Of a stretch of 64,000 bases of DNA, positions 24,801 through 32,800 are shown piece after piece. Source of the stretch: Acanthaster planci (lineage: Eukaryota; Echinodermata; Asteroidea; Valvatida; Acanthasteridae); the NCBI RefSeq assembly GCF_001949145.1, contig NW_019091568.1, forward strand, positions 111,003 to 175,002. Reading direction: 5' to 3'. Position 1 is the first letter of the stretch. Every line of letters starts with the position of its first letter. Made by a program: the position numbers and the translations under genes. The notes below the pieces were generated by a model. It saw only the letters and a program-made list of their open reading frames with translations. It did not search any database and was not told the DNA's origin.

Positions 24801-27800
24801 AAGAAAATATTCACAAGATTCAATATTTTCCGGGAGGATTAATATTTTTATTTATTTACAGGCTTGTTCTGTGGCCGAAATTGTTGATGGACATTGGCAC
24901 GCCGCGGCGAGCCTTGTGTGAGAGAGGAATTTCCCTATTCTTGCTGCTCGTTAACATAACAATAGCGAAAGCACAATAGGGATAGTTAATGAGCCGGAGA
25001 CTGGTTTGGGCGCCGCGCTGTGCCGCGTGTAGAGGGTGGACAGGTGACTTGGAAAAATGCACTGTGGGGTACCGCGGCAGCTCACGCCGCACCGATTAAA
25101 ATCTTTTTGACTTCTTTTTAAAGAAGTATAGAAGTCTTTCATTAAGGATTTGACGATTTGTAGGATTAGGGGAAATACACACTAGCAACTTTAATAATAG
25201 GTGATACTATAAACCATAAACGTCCCTTGAAAGTTAAATTTCAGGTACAAAGAATGTGGATTTTGGACAGTGGAGGATTTCTTTAATTCAGGAAGGTACA
25301 TGTACCTAGCAACAGTGTCAAGGGGTTTAGGATGGAGGGTTTCTAAACTGAGCCATATATAAGTCAAACGACTGAAAAATATGCACCCGTGTTTCATATT
25401 GGAGTGACCATTTGTTTATAGCTATGGCGACTGGGACCAAGCCATCCAGTGTCTGTCAGTCCTGGATGTCCTTCAAAGTCTGTCCAACGTCAGCCAGGCT
25501 GGTGACGGGCCAATGTGTCGTCCTGAGATCGTCCCACCAACTCCAAATATGCAGGTTAGGAATAACTGTTTTCCCATTTGTTCAATTTCTGGAAAGGTTC
25601 ATTTAACTGTTCTGTGGAACATTTGCAAAAGGCAAATAACCTCTGATCATGTTAAAGGGTAGGTGCAATGGATTTTTCTTAGACACAATTTTCCTCAACT
25701 TTGTATCCGTCTTCAATGTATGAAAACTCTTTTACTTTCCTATTTGGTTAAATGCATTAAAAAGTGCATGTTTTTAAACCATTAAAATTATCCATGCTTT
25801 CTCAGACAACAGAGGGCACTATTGCTGTGAAGTCATCTAAGGAAGACATGTTCAGTGCATAGGTCTTTCTGTTCAAATTGTGAACCTGGAATTTTCCATC
25901 TGAAAACTAGCCTTGGTCAAGGCGTTTGTCATTTGTCGCAGCACAGCGCGCACCAGACGCTCGAAATCAAGGCGAAGAGCGACCTCACGCTGTCTAAGAA
26001 ATATGCAAATCAGCTGAACCAGGACAAATGCCCTGGTGCAACCATCCGCTGAAGCTTATGTTTTTTTTTTACTTTTGTGCTAGATAGATTTCTAGCGCAC
26101 GACCTCGTATACAAACATGAATAGATGCAGGCGTGCGATGAGTGGACATTGACCAATCTCAGCTAAGTACACATGCATAATGCATCAACATGAATTCGCA
26201 TGCTTGATAACAATGTAAAATGGCGGACCTTCCGAGACGACTGCCGCATGACGAGTTGTCTTGTTGTTTGAATTCCGTTGCAGATAAATTAATGTTGGGT
26301 GAGTTTTGTGCCGAGCAGTGGCAAGCCTTATAATACTTCCTGCAGGTCATGATGTTTTCTTGAATTTGTCAACAGGCTACTGGAGATCTGTTATTTTTCA
26401 GGCTGCACCTTTCTGCCCGGAGCTCCTCAGACCAGATATAAAGCTCATAGCATTAGTCAAGTTGTGACAATTGTCATTTAATTTGTCAATGCAAAACTAG
26501 AGATCGCCAACTGTATTGCAACCAACCACTTATTTACATCGTTGGAATAAAATAAATCACAATCAGTATTAAAAGCAAAGGCGAACTCTATCTCCGATTA
26601 CTCTGATCAGCCGGCCAAATTTATACTGTAGACTTGTCATGTACATGTACATTTATAGCCACATGTGCGTTCAGTTAACCTTTCACCCTATGACTGACTT
26701 GAATTATGCATTTACTAATGTGAACCAATCCAAAAGCCTATTTAAAACATTTGCTCTTGTCATTTTCATAATGAGCACTGCCCAATACAGCTTCAGCAGA
26801 CGGTTGCACCAAGGCATTCGTCCTGGTTTAGCTGTTTTGCATATTTCTTAGACTAGGTAAGGTTGCTCTTTGCCTTGATTTCGAGCGGCTGGTGCATGCT
26901 GTGCTGTGCTGTGCTGCGCTGCACTGCGATGAATGACGGACACCTTGACAAAGGCTAACAGAAAACATTTCTGTGAGAGGGATTGATGCTTTCTCATTGC
27001 TATGCACATAAATAACAATGAATCATGAAAGAAGAGAAGTGAATCAAGAAAGAAGAGAAATGAATCAAGAAAGAAGAGAAATGAATCAAGAAAGAAGAGA
27101 AATGAATCATGAAAGAAGAGAAGTGAATCAAGAAAGAAGAGAAATGAATCAAGAAAGAAGAGAAATGAATCATGAAAGAAGAGAAGTGAATCAATAAAGA
27201 AGAGAAATGAATCAAGAAAGAGGAGAAATGAATCAAGAAAGAAGAGAAATAAATCAAGAAAGAAGAGAGATGAATCAAGAAAGGAGAGAAATGAATCAAG
27301 AAAGAAGAGAAATGAATCAAGAAAGAAGAGAAATGAATCAAGAAAGAGAAAACTGAGTCCAGGAAAATCTGCAAAAATGCAGGACTTTTTTGCGTACAAA
27401 CCAATATAACATTGAGGCATCTTCCTGTGATGACATCACAGTTTTACTCATGAATATGGAATTTCTCATCAGCCTAAAAACCAAAAAGGCCCAACCAAAA
27501 AACAAATTGATTGCAGCTACCCTAAAATTGCTTTTAACAGACTGTCTTTGGAGCTGTTTTTACCAAGTCAATCTAAGGGCAAAACATAGTCTGACAGCAT
27601 TATTAGGGAAATAAGTGTTTGTGACGTCTTTTTTTCTTGGTTCCAAACAAATGGCAACAGCATGCTACATGTGCATTATTATGTTATCAAGAGCATGCTC
27701 TGTATGATAAAAGGATGCTTGAAATGGTGATGTGTGCCTTGGTTTTTAGGTGTTAAGAAAAAGGTTTTTTATTTTTGTTTTTCCTCATGCAGCCTTTCAT

Positions 27801-29826
27801 TGCCATTCAAAATGGACGTCATCCATGTATTAGTCACACATTCACTGGAGGTGATTTCATTCCAAATGACACATACATTGGAACTACTGATGTAAGTAAC
27901 CAAGTTTCTCCAAATCTTTGCCTTTGATCTGTTCCAACTATAAGCAACGCTTGCCCCAAATAAGTTGATGTGTGTTTTTCCTGTTTTTCATGTAACATTT
28001 TTTTGATAGCCACACATTTCCAAAATTTAATTTTAATTGTGATCCTGTGTCACTATGGAGAATGCCATGGAAACCAACTCAGAGATGGGTACCAGTTGCT
28101 GCGTATTGGTCACCGGGCCCAACATGGGTGGAAAGTCAACCTTGATGAGGCAGGCTGGATTGATCATCATCATGGCTCAGCTTGGTTGCTATGTACCCGC
28201 CGAAGGGTGTCGACTGACGCCGGTGGATCGTGTGTTCACCCGGCTTGGTGCCAGGGATAACATACTTTCTGGTGAGTTGGGTTGGAATGGGTTCAGCTAG
28301 GTTCATCCGGGTTAGATGAAATGGGTTCAGCTGGGTTGCCTTGGGTTCATAAAGTCATCAGGTTCAGGGTGCTTATAGCTGGGTTTTATTGGGTTCATCT
28401 GGGTTGGGATAAATCCATAAGGGAGGGCTTGAATTCAGCTGATGCGGCAGTGATCGGTGCAACTGGGTTGGATTGGGATAGAATCTGTGTTATAGCTTCA
28501 GTTGGGGTGGGCTCAGCTGGGTTGTGATGGGTTGAGCTGAGTTGGGACGAGTATAACTAGGCTGGATGTGATGAGTTAGGCTGGGCGGATCTGGGTTCAG
28601 CTCAGGTGGGATGGGCTCAACTGGATTGGGATAGGATTGGTAAGGTTTTGTTTACAGCATTTATCAAAACCATTGTTCTTCAAGGGGAAAGTACTTTCTT
28701 TGTTGAACTGAGTGAGACATCGAGTATCCTCCAGCATGCCACAGCACACTCACTGGTCCTGATGGACGAGCTAGGTAACCATTTTCTATCAGTTATTTTT
28801 CTATTTCCTCCTTTAGGACTGTAGGTTTGTTTTAGTCTTGGTTTTTGACGTTTTTGACTGCCAGTTTGTGTCTGTAGTAATACATTTTTCCTCACTCCTG
28901 TAAGGATAATGAACAGTCTCTCATAATTGTTTTTTAAACCTTTCCCTCCTCAGGAAGGGGAACAGCCACCTATGATGGAACAGCCATTGCTAGCGCTGTC
29001 GTCAAGGAGCTGTCTGAGACCATCCAATGCCGCACACTCTTCTCAACTCACTATCACTCACTGGTTGAAGAGTTCGGTCACGACGCCAATATACAACTGG
29101 GCCATATGGTGAGGCTTTTGATTAGTTTTGTGAAATAAAAAATAAACAAATGAGAAAAAAAAACAGAGTGTTGAAAGATTGAAGGAAGAGATGTTGATTC
29201 AAAGATGGGACTAGCCACATTGCAAAAAAAGCAAAAAGCTTCCCTTCCTCCGCTTCACTCCAAATCCCGCCCAAAATATGCCCTTTTGTAAGGAGCACTC
29301 TTCAGACCACATGGCTTGTAAACGGTCCCGGCAAACTTTAGCACACCATTAGCATTCTACCTGTTTAGCAACTAATGGATTTCATACCAACCCTGTCTGT
29401 CTCTTCAATCCAGGCCTGCATGGTGGAGAATGAGAATGAAGATGATCCAAGCCAAGAGACCATCACATTCCTCTACAAGTTTGCCGCCGGAGCTTGCCCT
29501 AAGAGTTACGGATTCAACGCGGCCAAACTTGCCGATATACCAGATGAGGTAATAGCTGGTTTCCCTTTTGCTCCTAACACTGACACAGCATATTGGCTGC
29601 TCTGTATGCACAAAGTACCAGTGGAAGTCACGTATCATCTGGTGAAAATGCACCTTACTGTTTTTTGGTTTTTTTTTTCTAGATCGTTTTGGTTGCAAGG
29701 AAGAAGGCTCACGACTTTGAGAAGTCAGCTGACAGACTCAAGGCATTCAGAACTCTACAGAGACTGAGTCTGGGGCCAGACCTTGCCAGGAAATTGACAA
29801 CCATGCAGCAGATGATCCGGTTGTAA
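9630..29826 (+). CDS. MSH6: DNA mismatch repair protein MSH6, 29 coding exons
   Basis: MSH6 pairs with MSH2 as MutS-alpha, which finds base mismatches and small loops in nuclear DNA. Exons: 9630-9801, 12338-12512, 12893-13086, 13435-13617, 14378-14490, 14687-14893, 15155-15243, 16114-16201, 16310-16369, 16588-16662, 16841-16976, 17145-17210, 17775-17923, 18127-18198, 18409-18649, 19411-19610, 19942-20114, 20248-20346, 20617-20793, 21212-21296, 22317-22472, 22767-22999, 25422-25554, 27793-27891, 28061-28271, 28685-28774, 28954-29108, 29414-29548 and 29683-29826. All phases join, giving about 1,369 residues (human 1,360). Domains in order: PIP-like 3-10, PWWP about 58-115, charged linker to about 370, mismatch-binding domain with the F-x-E motif (F431, E433), connector, lever/clamp, and the ATPase with Walker A (about 1144-1152) and Walker B (about 1215-1225). 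No frameshift or stop is seen. Less certain points are the exon 3 donor and the exon 25 acceptor. Confidence 0.97.
9975..11176. mobile_element. Possible pogo/Tigger-like non-autonomous DNA transposon remnant
   Basis: The right edge, read on the minus strand, begins CAGTAAAATCTCAATACCTC and continues with AT-rich sequence containing TCGAA and TTATCCGAA. The left side (9985-10030) carries related TTAATTCGAA and TTAACTCGAG motifs. CAGT followed by such text is typical of pogo/Tigger-type termini. No transposase frame is present, and the left terminus is not sharp, so the limits are approximate. Confidence 0.3.
11726..12215. mobile_element. Penelope-like element fragments arranged as a foldback
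   Basis: Two arms of the same sequence meet head to head. The inner arms (11988-12030 and 12036-12078) are 43 bases with one mismatch and a 5-base loop. The outer arms (about 11726-11813 and 12126-12215) also pair, with unequal unpaired DNA between (174 against 47 bases). Both strands read a short piece of a GIY-YIG-type protein: [19 protein letters not shown] on plus and [12 protein letters not shown] on minus. YIGQTGR-x-L-x-x-R-x-x-E-H is the motif of Penelope-like retroelement endonucleases. Neither copy is intact. It lies in MSH6 intron 1. Confidence 0.6.
12338..12512 (+). CDS. MSH6: MSH6 exon 2: PWWP domain
   Basis: The exon encodes residues 58-116 with the motif [21 protein letters not shown] and the later hydrophobic strand VHVQFFDE. 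In human MSH6 the PWWP domain reads H3K36me3 and brings MutS-alpha to chromatin before replication. The domain looks intact, including the aromatic cage region. The reading frame meets a stop (TAA) straight after the exon, so the donor must be GAAAA|GTAACT. Joining to the next exon's first base restores K and then CVELF, as expected. Confidence 0.92.
12893..14893 (+). CDS. MSH6: MSH6 exons 3-6: end of PWWP region and charged linker
   Basis: Exons 12893-13086, 13435-13617, 14378-14490 and 14687-14893. Exon 3 completes the PWWP-associated helices ([18 protein letters not shown], matching the family's GHFYSAKPEI region) and ends in an acidic run. Exons 4-6 alternate acidic ([21 protein letters not shown]) and basic stretches (KSRKRRR, KSRKRKR) that look like nuclear localisation signals. 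The linker is poorly conserved in all MSH6 proteins, so these exons rest on open frame, phase and composition. An alternative exon 3 donor at 13156 would add 23 lysine-rich residues in the same phase. Confidence 0.8.
13632..13972 (+). mobile_element. tRNA-derived SINE in MSH6 intron 4
   Basis: The 5' part resembles a tRNA with both RNA polymerase III boxes: A box TGGCCTAGTGG (13649-13659) and B box GGTTCGAATCC (13693-13703). The body continues with AAATGGGTACCTGTGAGGGC and ACTCCCCAGGGAGCTGAGAT. The tail CGCCTCGGAATTG...TTATTATTCT resembles the 3' end of CR1/L2-type LINEs such as the one at 15411. It is not a functional tRNA gene. Limits are approximate. Confidence 0.75.
14070..14151. repeat. 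82-bp perfect palindrome, no spacer
   Basis: Two 41-base arms meet at 14110|14111 (AAGGTTA/TAACCTT) with no mismatch and no loop. Weaker pairing continues outside it: AATAAGACACATACGTCTGAG on the left matches a displaced copy at about 14153-14171 on the right, and CTGAAAACCTG pairs with CAGGTTTTCAG. It lies in MSH6 intron 4, about 100 bases after the SINE. It may be a foldback MITE or the scar of a terminal inversion. Confidence 0.8.
15155..16976 (+). CDS. MSH6: MSH6 exons 7-11: mismatch-recognition domain
   Basis: Exons 15155-15243, 16114-16201, 16310-16369, 16588-16662 and 16841-16976. They encode [59 protein letters not shown] and the conserved [12 protein letters not shown] / [14 protein letters not shown] blocks. 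The phenylalanine and glutamate of F-Y-E are the wedge residues that stack on and contact the mispaired base in MutS and MSH6. Their predicted positions (431 and 433) nearly coincide with human 432 and 434. Intron 7 holds a LINE fragment. Confidence 0.95.
15411..16075 (+). mobile_element. 3' end of a CR1/L2-type LINE
   Basis: A 117-codon open frame (15431-15784) encodes the end of a reverse-transcriptase polyprotein: [53 protein letters not shown] and [10 protein letters not shown], a typical non-LTR (CR1/L2/Rex-like) C-terminus. The 3' UTR ends GTAAAACGCATTGAGG...GCTATATAAATGCAG followed by TTATTATTAC, the usual tail. The 5' part is missing. It is in the sense direction in MSH6 intron 7. Confidence 0.75.
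17145..20793 (+). CDS. MSH6: MSH6 exons 12-19: connector and lever domains
   Basis: Exons 17145-17210, 17775-17923, 18127-18198, 18409-18649, 19411-19610, 19942-20114, 20248-20346 and 20617-20793. Strong family matches are [78 protein letters not shown] and [10 protein letters not shown]. The insert after SKYFEDKEG is more E/G-rich than in vertebrates. All phases join. Confidence 0.94.
19012..19300. repeat. Imperfect inverted repeat in MSH6 intron 15
   Basis: CTACTCATAGTAAAATGTAG near 19050 pairs with a segment near 19270-19293 (TATTTTATAGTACTGAGTAG), and CATAATACTACAAATTACT pairs with AGTAATAATTTGTAGTGC near 19229. It looks like a degraded foldback element. No coding content. Limits are approximate. 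Confidence 0.4.
21212..25554 (+). CDS. MSH6: MSH6 exons 20-23: lever/clamp to ATPase linker
   Basis: Exons 21212-21296, 22317-22472, 22767-22999 and 25422-25554. They encode [77 protein letters not shown] and, after a 2.4-kb intron, [18 protein letters not shown], all in family order. Exon 22 is markedly GC-rich compared with neighbouring exons. Its donor is GAACA|GTGAGA, and the next exon's first base completes a histidine codon. Confidence 0.94.
21551..22031. mobile_element. MITE copy 1 (481 bp) with 11-bp target duplication
   Basis: It starts AGCCTTGGTCAAGGC and ends GCCTTGACCAAGGCT, and each end is itself a small hairpin. It is flanked on both sides by AGTATTGGCAT (21540-21550 and 22032-22042), a perfect 11-bp duplication. 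An internal segment (about 21640-21925) is strongly similar to 26000-26290. No open frame of note. The duplication length fits Mutator-like elements (usually 8-11 bp) but not hAT or Tc1/mariner. It lies in MSH6 intron 20. Confidence 0.8.
23930..24850. repeat. Degenerate tandem repeat, about 20-bp unit around ACTCAGAATATTTTCC
   Basis: Many imperfect copies of the type GACTCAGAATATTTTCCC follow one another at 23930-24260 and again at 24570-24850, with units of roughly 17-24 bases. The block is split by the MITE at 24289-24565, so the repeat was there first. Confidence 0.7.
24289..24565. mobile_element. MITE inserted in the repeat block
   Basis: Terminal inverted repeats of roughly 45-60 bases flank a short core. 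The left arm reads GGGATTCCATAAATGTGGGA, GTGTGACACTTTTGGTGTCC and so on to ACACATGAAAC. The right arm, starting at GTTTCATGTGTGAGGAGGAC and ending TTTATGGAATTACCC, is its imperfect complement. There is no open frame. A clear target duplication is not visible in the repetitive flanks. Confidence 0.7.
25909..26956. mobile_element. MITE-family copy 2 (1.05 kb) with about 145-bp terminal inverted repeats
   Basis: It starts AGCCTTGGTCAAGGC like copy 1. The first 140 or so bases (25909-26050) reappear inverted at about 26800-26956, sharing GCATATTTCTTAGAC and CTTGATTTCGAGCG among others. The core at 26000-26320 matches copy 1. The flanks ATCTGAAAACT (25898-25908) and AACAGAAAACA (26957-26967) agree at 8 of 11 positions, consistent with a decayed 11-bp target duplication. 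No transposase frame, so it is non-autonomous. It lies in MSH6 intron 23. Confidence 0.75.
27016..27352. repeat. 21-bp purine-rich minisatellite
   Basis: About 16 copies of a 21-base unit GAATCAAGAAAGAAGAGAAAT, with CATG-for-CAAG variants. The plus strand is nearly all purine. The open frames across it, such as FLDSFLFF repeats on the minus strand, are artefacts of the period being a multiple of three. MSH6 intron 23. Confidence 0.9.
27793..29826 (+). CDS. MSH6: MSH6 exons 24-29: ATPase domain and C-terminus
   Basis: Exons 27793-27891, 28061-28271, 28685-28774, 28954-29108, 29414-29548 and 29683-29826 (stop TAA 29824-29826). ATP-binding features are Walker [10 protein letters not shown], the [10 protein letters not shown] signature, Walker [18 protein letters not shown], and the switch histidine in [10 protein letters not shown]. 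The final helix-turn-helix region ([20 protein letters not shown]) that contacts MSH2 is complete. The exon 25 acceptor is placed at 28060|28061 because a TGA lies 15 bases upstream of the ATG at 28055 and the phase must be 0. The acceptor is not a strong one. Confidence 0.95.
28272..28640. repeat. Degenerate GGGTT-rich repeat between two ATPase exons
   Basis: Imperfect units such as GGGTTCAGCTGGGTTG and GGGTTGGGATGGG fill intron 25 of MSH6 from just after the donor of exon 25. The plus strand is strongly G/T-biased. There is no clean unit length. Confidence 0.7.
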
Positions 29827-32800
29827 AATAAGGGAAGAAAGGCGGCTTACTTAATGTTCAGGTTCTTATCTCTGGTGTAAGGATAGTACTTTAGTTGTAG
29901 GTTCATTGCAATGCCATGCACATTTAAACACAAGTCAAGTACTTATTTGTTGAGTCTTAGAATTTGTTCACACAGTGATACAGTCATGGATTCTGTACAG
30001 GAAATTGGAATGTGGTGGTTTGGGGGCCAGCTCATGCTATGTGTACATACTGCATGCTAGACGGTGAACTGCAGAGTTTACGAACGCTAGGGATTTTTCC
30101 CACAGTACTGCCTTTTAAATTTGCATTCTAGCTTACAAGGGCATTGCATCATGGTCATGATATGCCGTCTTTTGTTACATTATACAACACACTTTGCAAT
30201 TTGGTGCAGATATGTGGCAAACGGGAACCCCCATTGTGTCTTTAGTGTTGATAGAGTCTGGAATTCCTTTCAGATTTCGGGGGGGGGTGAGTAGGCACAA
30301 TAGCCTTTATAGCTTGTGCATCACACAGAGGGTCCCCTTTGCCACATATTGTGCTTGATATACACTTGTAAAATGTAAAATACAGTACCACGCACAAGTT
30401 TGCTTTTAGCTCTGCAAATTTATATTTAATTCACGTCATGAACTAGGTGCTTTGACCAAAAGAACTGGCAAGTTTCTTTTTGTCAATATTTGTGGGTTAC
30501 GTACATTTGATTAGCTATGAAACAAAGTCTCTGAATTCTATGCAAGTGTTTCTTATTCATTAAACCTATTTTGTATTCTGTTGTTGATGTATTGAGATCA
30601 TGACACATTCATCAATTTGAAAAATATTGTAATTTGTAAAGACCGTGTTTTAAGGTCAAAAGGTTTTACAACAGTTTGGGGGCAAGAAGAAAAGCAGTGC
30701 CTATATTCTTCCCTTCTTTTTCTCAAATTTAAAACTTTATTTTCATTTTGTAGAACTTAAACTTTCCAATTTAAAGCTGAACGAACATGACAATTTTCTA
30801 CTTTGTTAATTTTATCATCCTCGAACTTTTGATAAAATAAAATTTGAAACTTCGTTAATTTTTTGTCTTGTTTTTCATAATGTTTCAGACTGTGTTTAGA
30901 CGTTAAAATTCCAAAGCGTGTTCTTCAGACTTGATTAAAAATGTTCATATTCTGAATTTTTTGTGATGTGGGGTAAGAGCTGGAAAGAAGACTTCCATGT
31001 CAGTCTGGCCATTTTTCGGTTTACAAGATATAAAAAATGAATCAAGGCAGAAGTTTACTTCAATTCAAACATTTTTTAATAAATATTTGGTGAATTTCAA
31101 ACAGTCTCCATCCCCTTGAAACATCAATAAAAATACAACTCGGCACTGCACTAAACAGGCTCCAATTTATATTTAAAACCTGCTGATTGCTTCAAAGAAT
31201 AACAAAATTTGCCTTAACTATCTACAAAGATTGTCTATAGAGATGTGATTAGACCCAACAATGTCACTGTTCTTGAATCTTTTCAGTTTCAAGAATGAGC
31301 AATTCCTTGGCTGGTGGTCTGCCTGCATTTTTTGATGTTCTACATGAAAGGAAAAATTTAAGCTTTCAAAATTTCATCCACCATTCTCTGCCAACCTCTG
31401 ACAGTTGAACCCAGGGCTTCGAATCATCACCTCTAATAAGCATTCAAATCCTATATGCTCATGCGGGAATGCCTTTATACAAAAACTGTTCCAACAATAT
31501 CATTTTCAGTCTGCCACTTCTCGAAACCAGTGCAAAAATGTAACTTTAGTTAATAAATGATGCCTGTTTTGCCTCTTGTAGAATGGTAAAATGACATCCT
31601 GGGTTTCCTAAACTTATATCACAGTGAACTATTTCATATATTTCAAGTTTCAATGTTTGTAATTTAAGATCGATTTCATTCAAGTTTTCATTTTACATGG
31701 TATTGTCCCAAAATATTAGACTAGCACCAAGTCCACCTAACCAGTGCCAATTTCTCATTCTTGAAATACATCAACCAAAGTTTTTTTAAAATAAGAATGT
31801 ATATCAAGTACTTTTTTTTACAAAATAATTTCAACTTAAGGGTTCTCTTAAAGTTTTCAACAGCTCCATGACACACTGAGTACCACAGATACATACATAA
31901 AAATCTCATAAAAGTTCTGAATTCAATATAATTTCTGTATGCCTCAAATAATCTTTCAAAGTTGTGCAATATATATAATTTGATTATGAATAATTTCAGT
32001 GAAAGGGTTTAGTACATGCATTGATTTAATTTGAGTACTCTTAAAAATAACTGTACTGAGAAAGGCATTTAAAATTCACAGAAAGAACTAATTCTCAACA
32101 ATTTTATCAGAAACATTAAAAAATTTGTTCAGAGGATGATGCTTCTATTTGCAATGTCTTCTTCACAACACAGACCTAAATGGTCCGAGCAAGATCTACT
32201 GAGGGCACTACTTGAGAGTCCTCACTTTTAAAGTGAGGACACTAATGATATGTAGCAAAGTCAAGTATGTGTATCAACTGTGACCAGCACACCTGACCAG
32301 AAACATTGATCCTTAACAACACGTCTGAAGCTGATATCTTCCCTGGACTGAAATGACCTCCTTTGGCCAGTACCAGACCATGAAAAGCCCAGACCCAAGA
32401 CAGCTGCATGACAGTTTCAGATGAAAACACACCTGTGTACTGATGATGGCACACTGTAAGTGCCCACGCTGTCTCCATAGGAAACAGTACATGAAAAGCA
32501 AAGTGTACATAGGCCTCTTGCACGTTGCATCATCTACTCAACAGCACTGTGTACATTTACAGATTCTGAAATTAACAATGGCAGTACTTTCGCACAGGGC
32601 AGCCCAAAAATGAATGCAAACTTGTTATAATTAAATCAGGATCAAACACATAATCACACAGTCTAATTCAGTTACCAATGAGGCCTGATTGGTTAACAGT
32701 TACATATACATGTACATGTATTTGATGAAATGAAAAGTATATGGCATTTTGTAAAACTTGCTGAATGGGAATGTAAGAGACTGTATATCTTATCCACACT

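Larger units (their letters stand above)
23000..25421. other. MSH6 intron 22 (2.4 kb)
   Basis: No coding exon is seen. The middle (23930-24850) is a degenerate repeat block interrupted by a MITE. The short GC-rich patches at 23500-23600 and 24890-25090 match no protein that I recognise. Confidence 0.7.

Noticed and set aside
26848-27420. 190-codon minus-strand frame with FLDSFLFF repeats
   Set aside because: It is produced by the 21-base minisatellite, whose period is a multiple of three. No homology and no splice or promoter context.
28055-28057. ATG at 28055 as the start of a separate ATPase protein
   Set aside because: It falls just before the MSH6 exon 25 coding sequence. The family alignment runs through exons 24-25 without a break.
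32218-32240. 23-base palindrome GTCCTCACTTT/AAAGTGAGGAC as a terminator or regulatory stem
   Set aside because: Too short and isolated to support a function in an animal 3' UTR.
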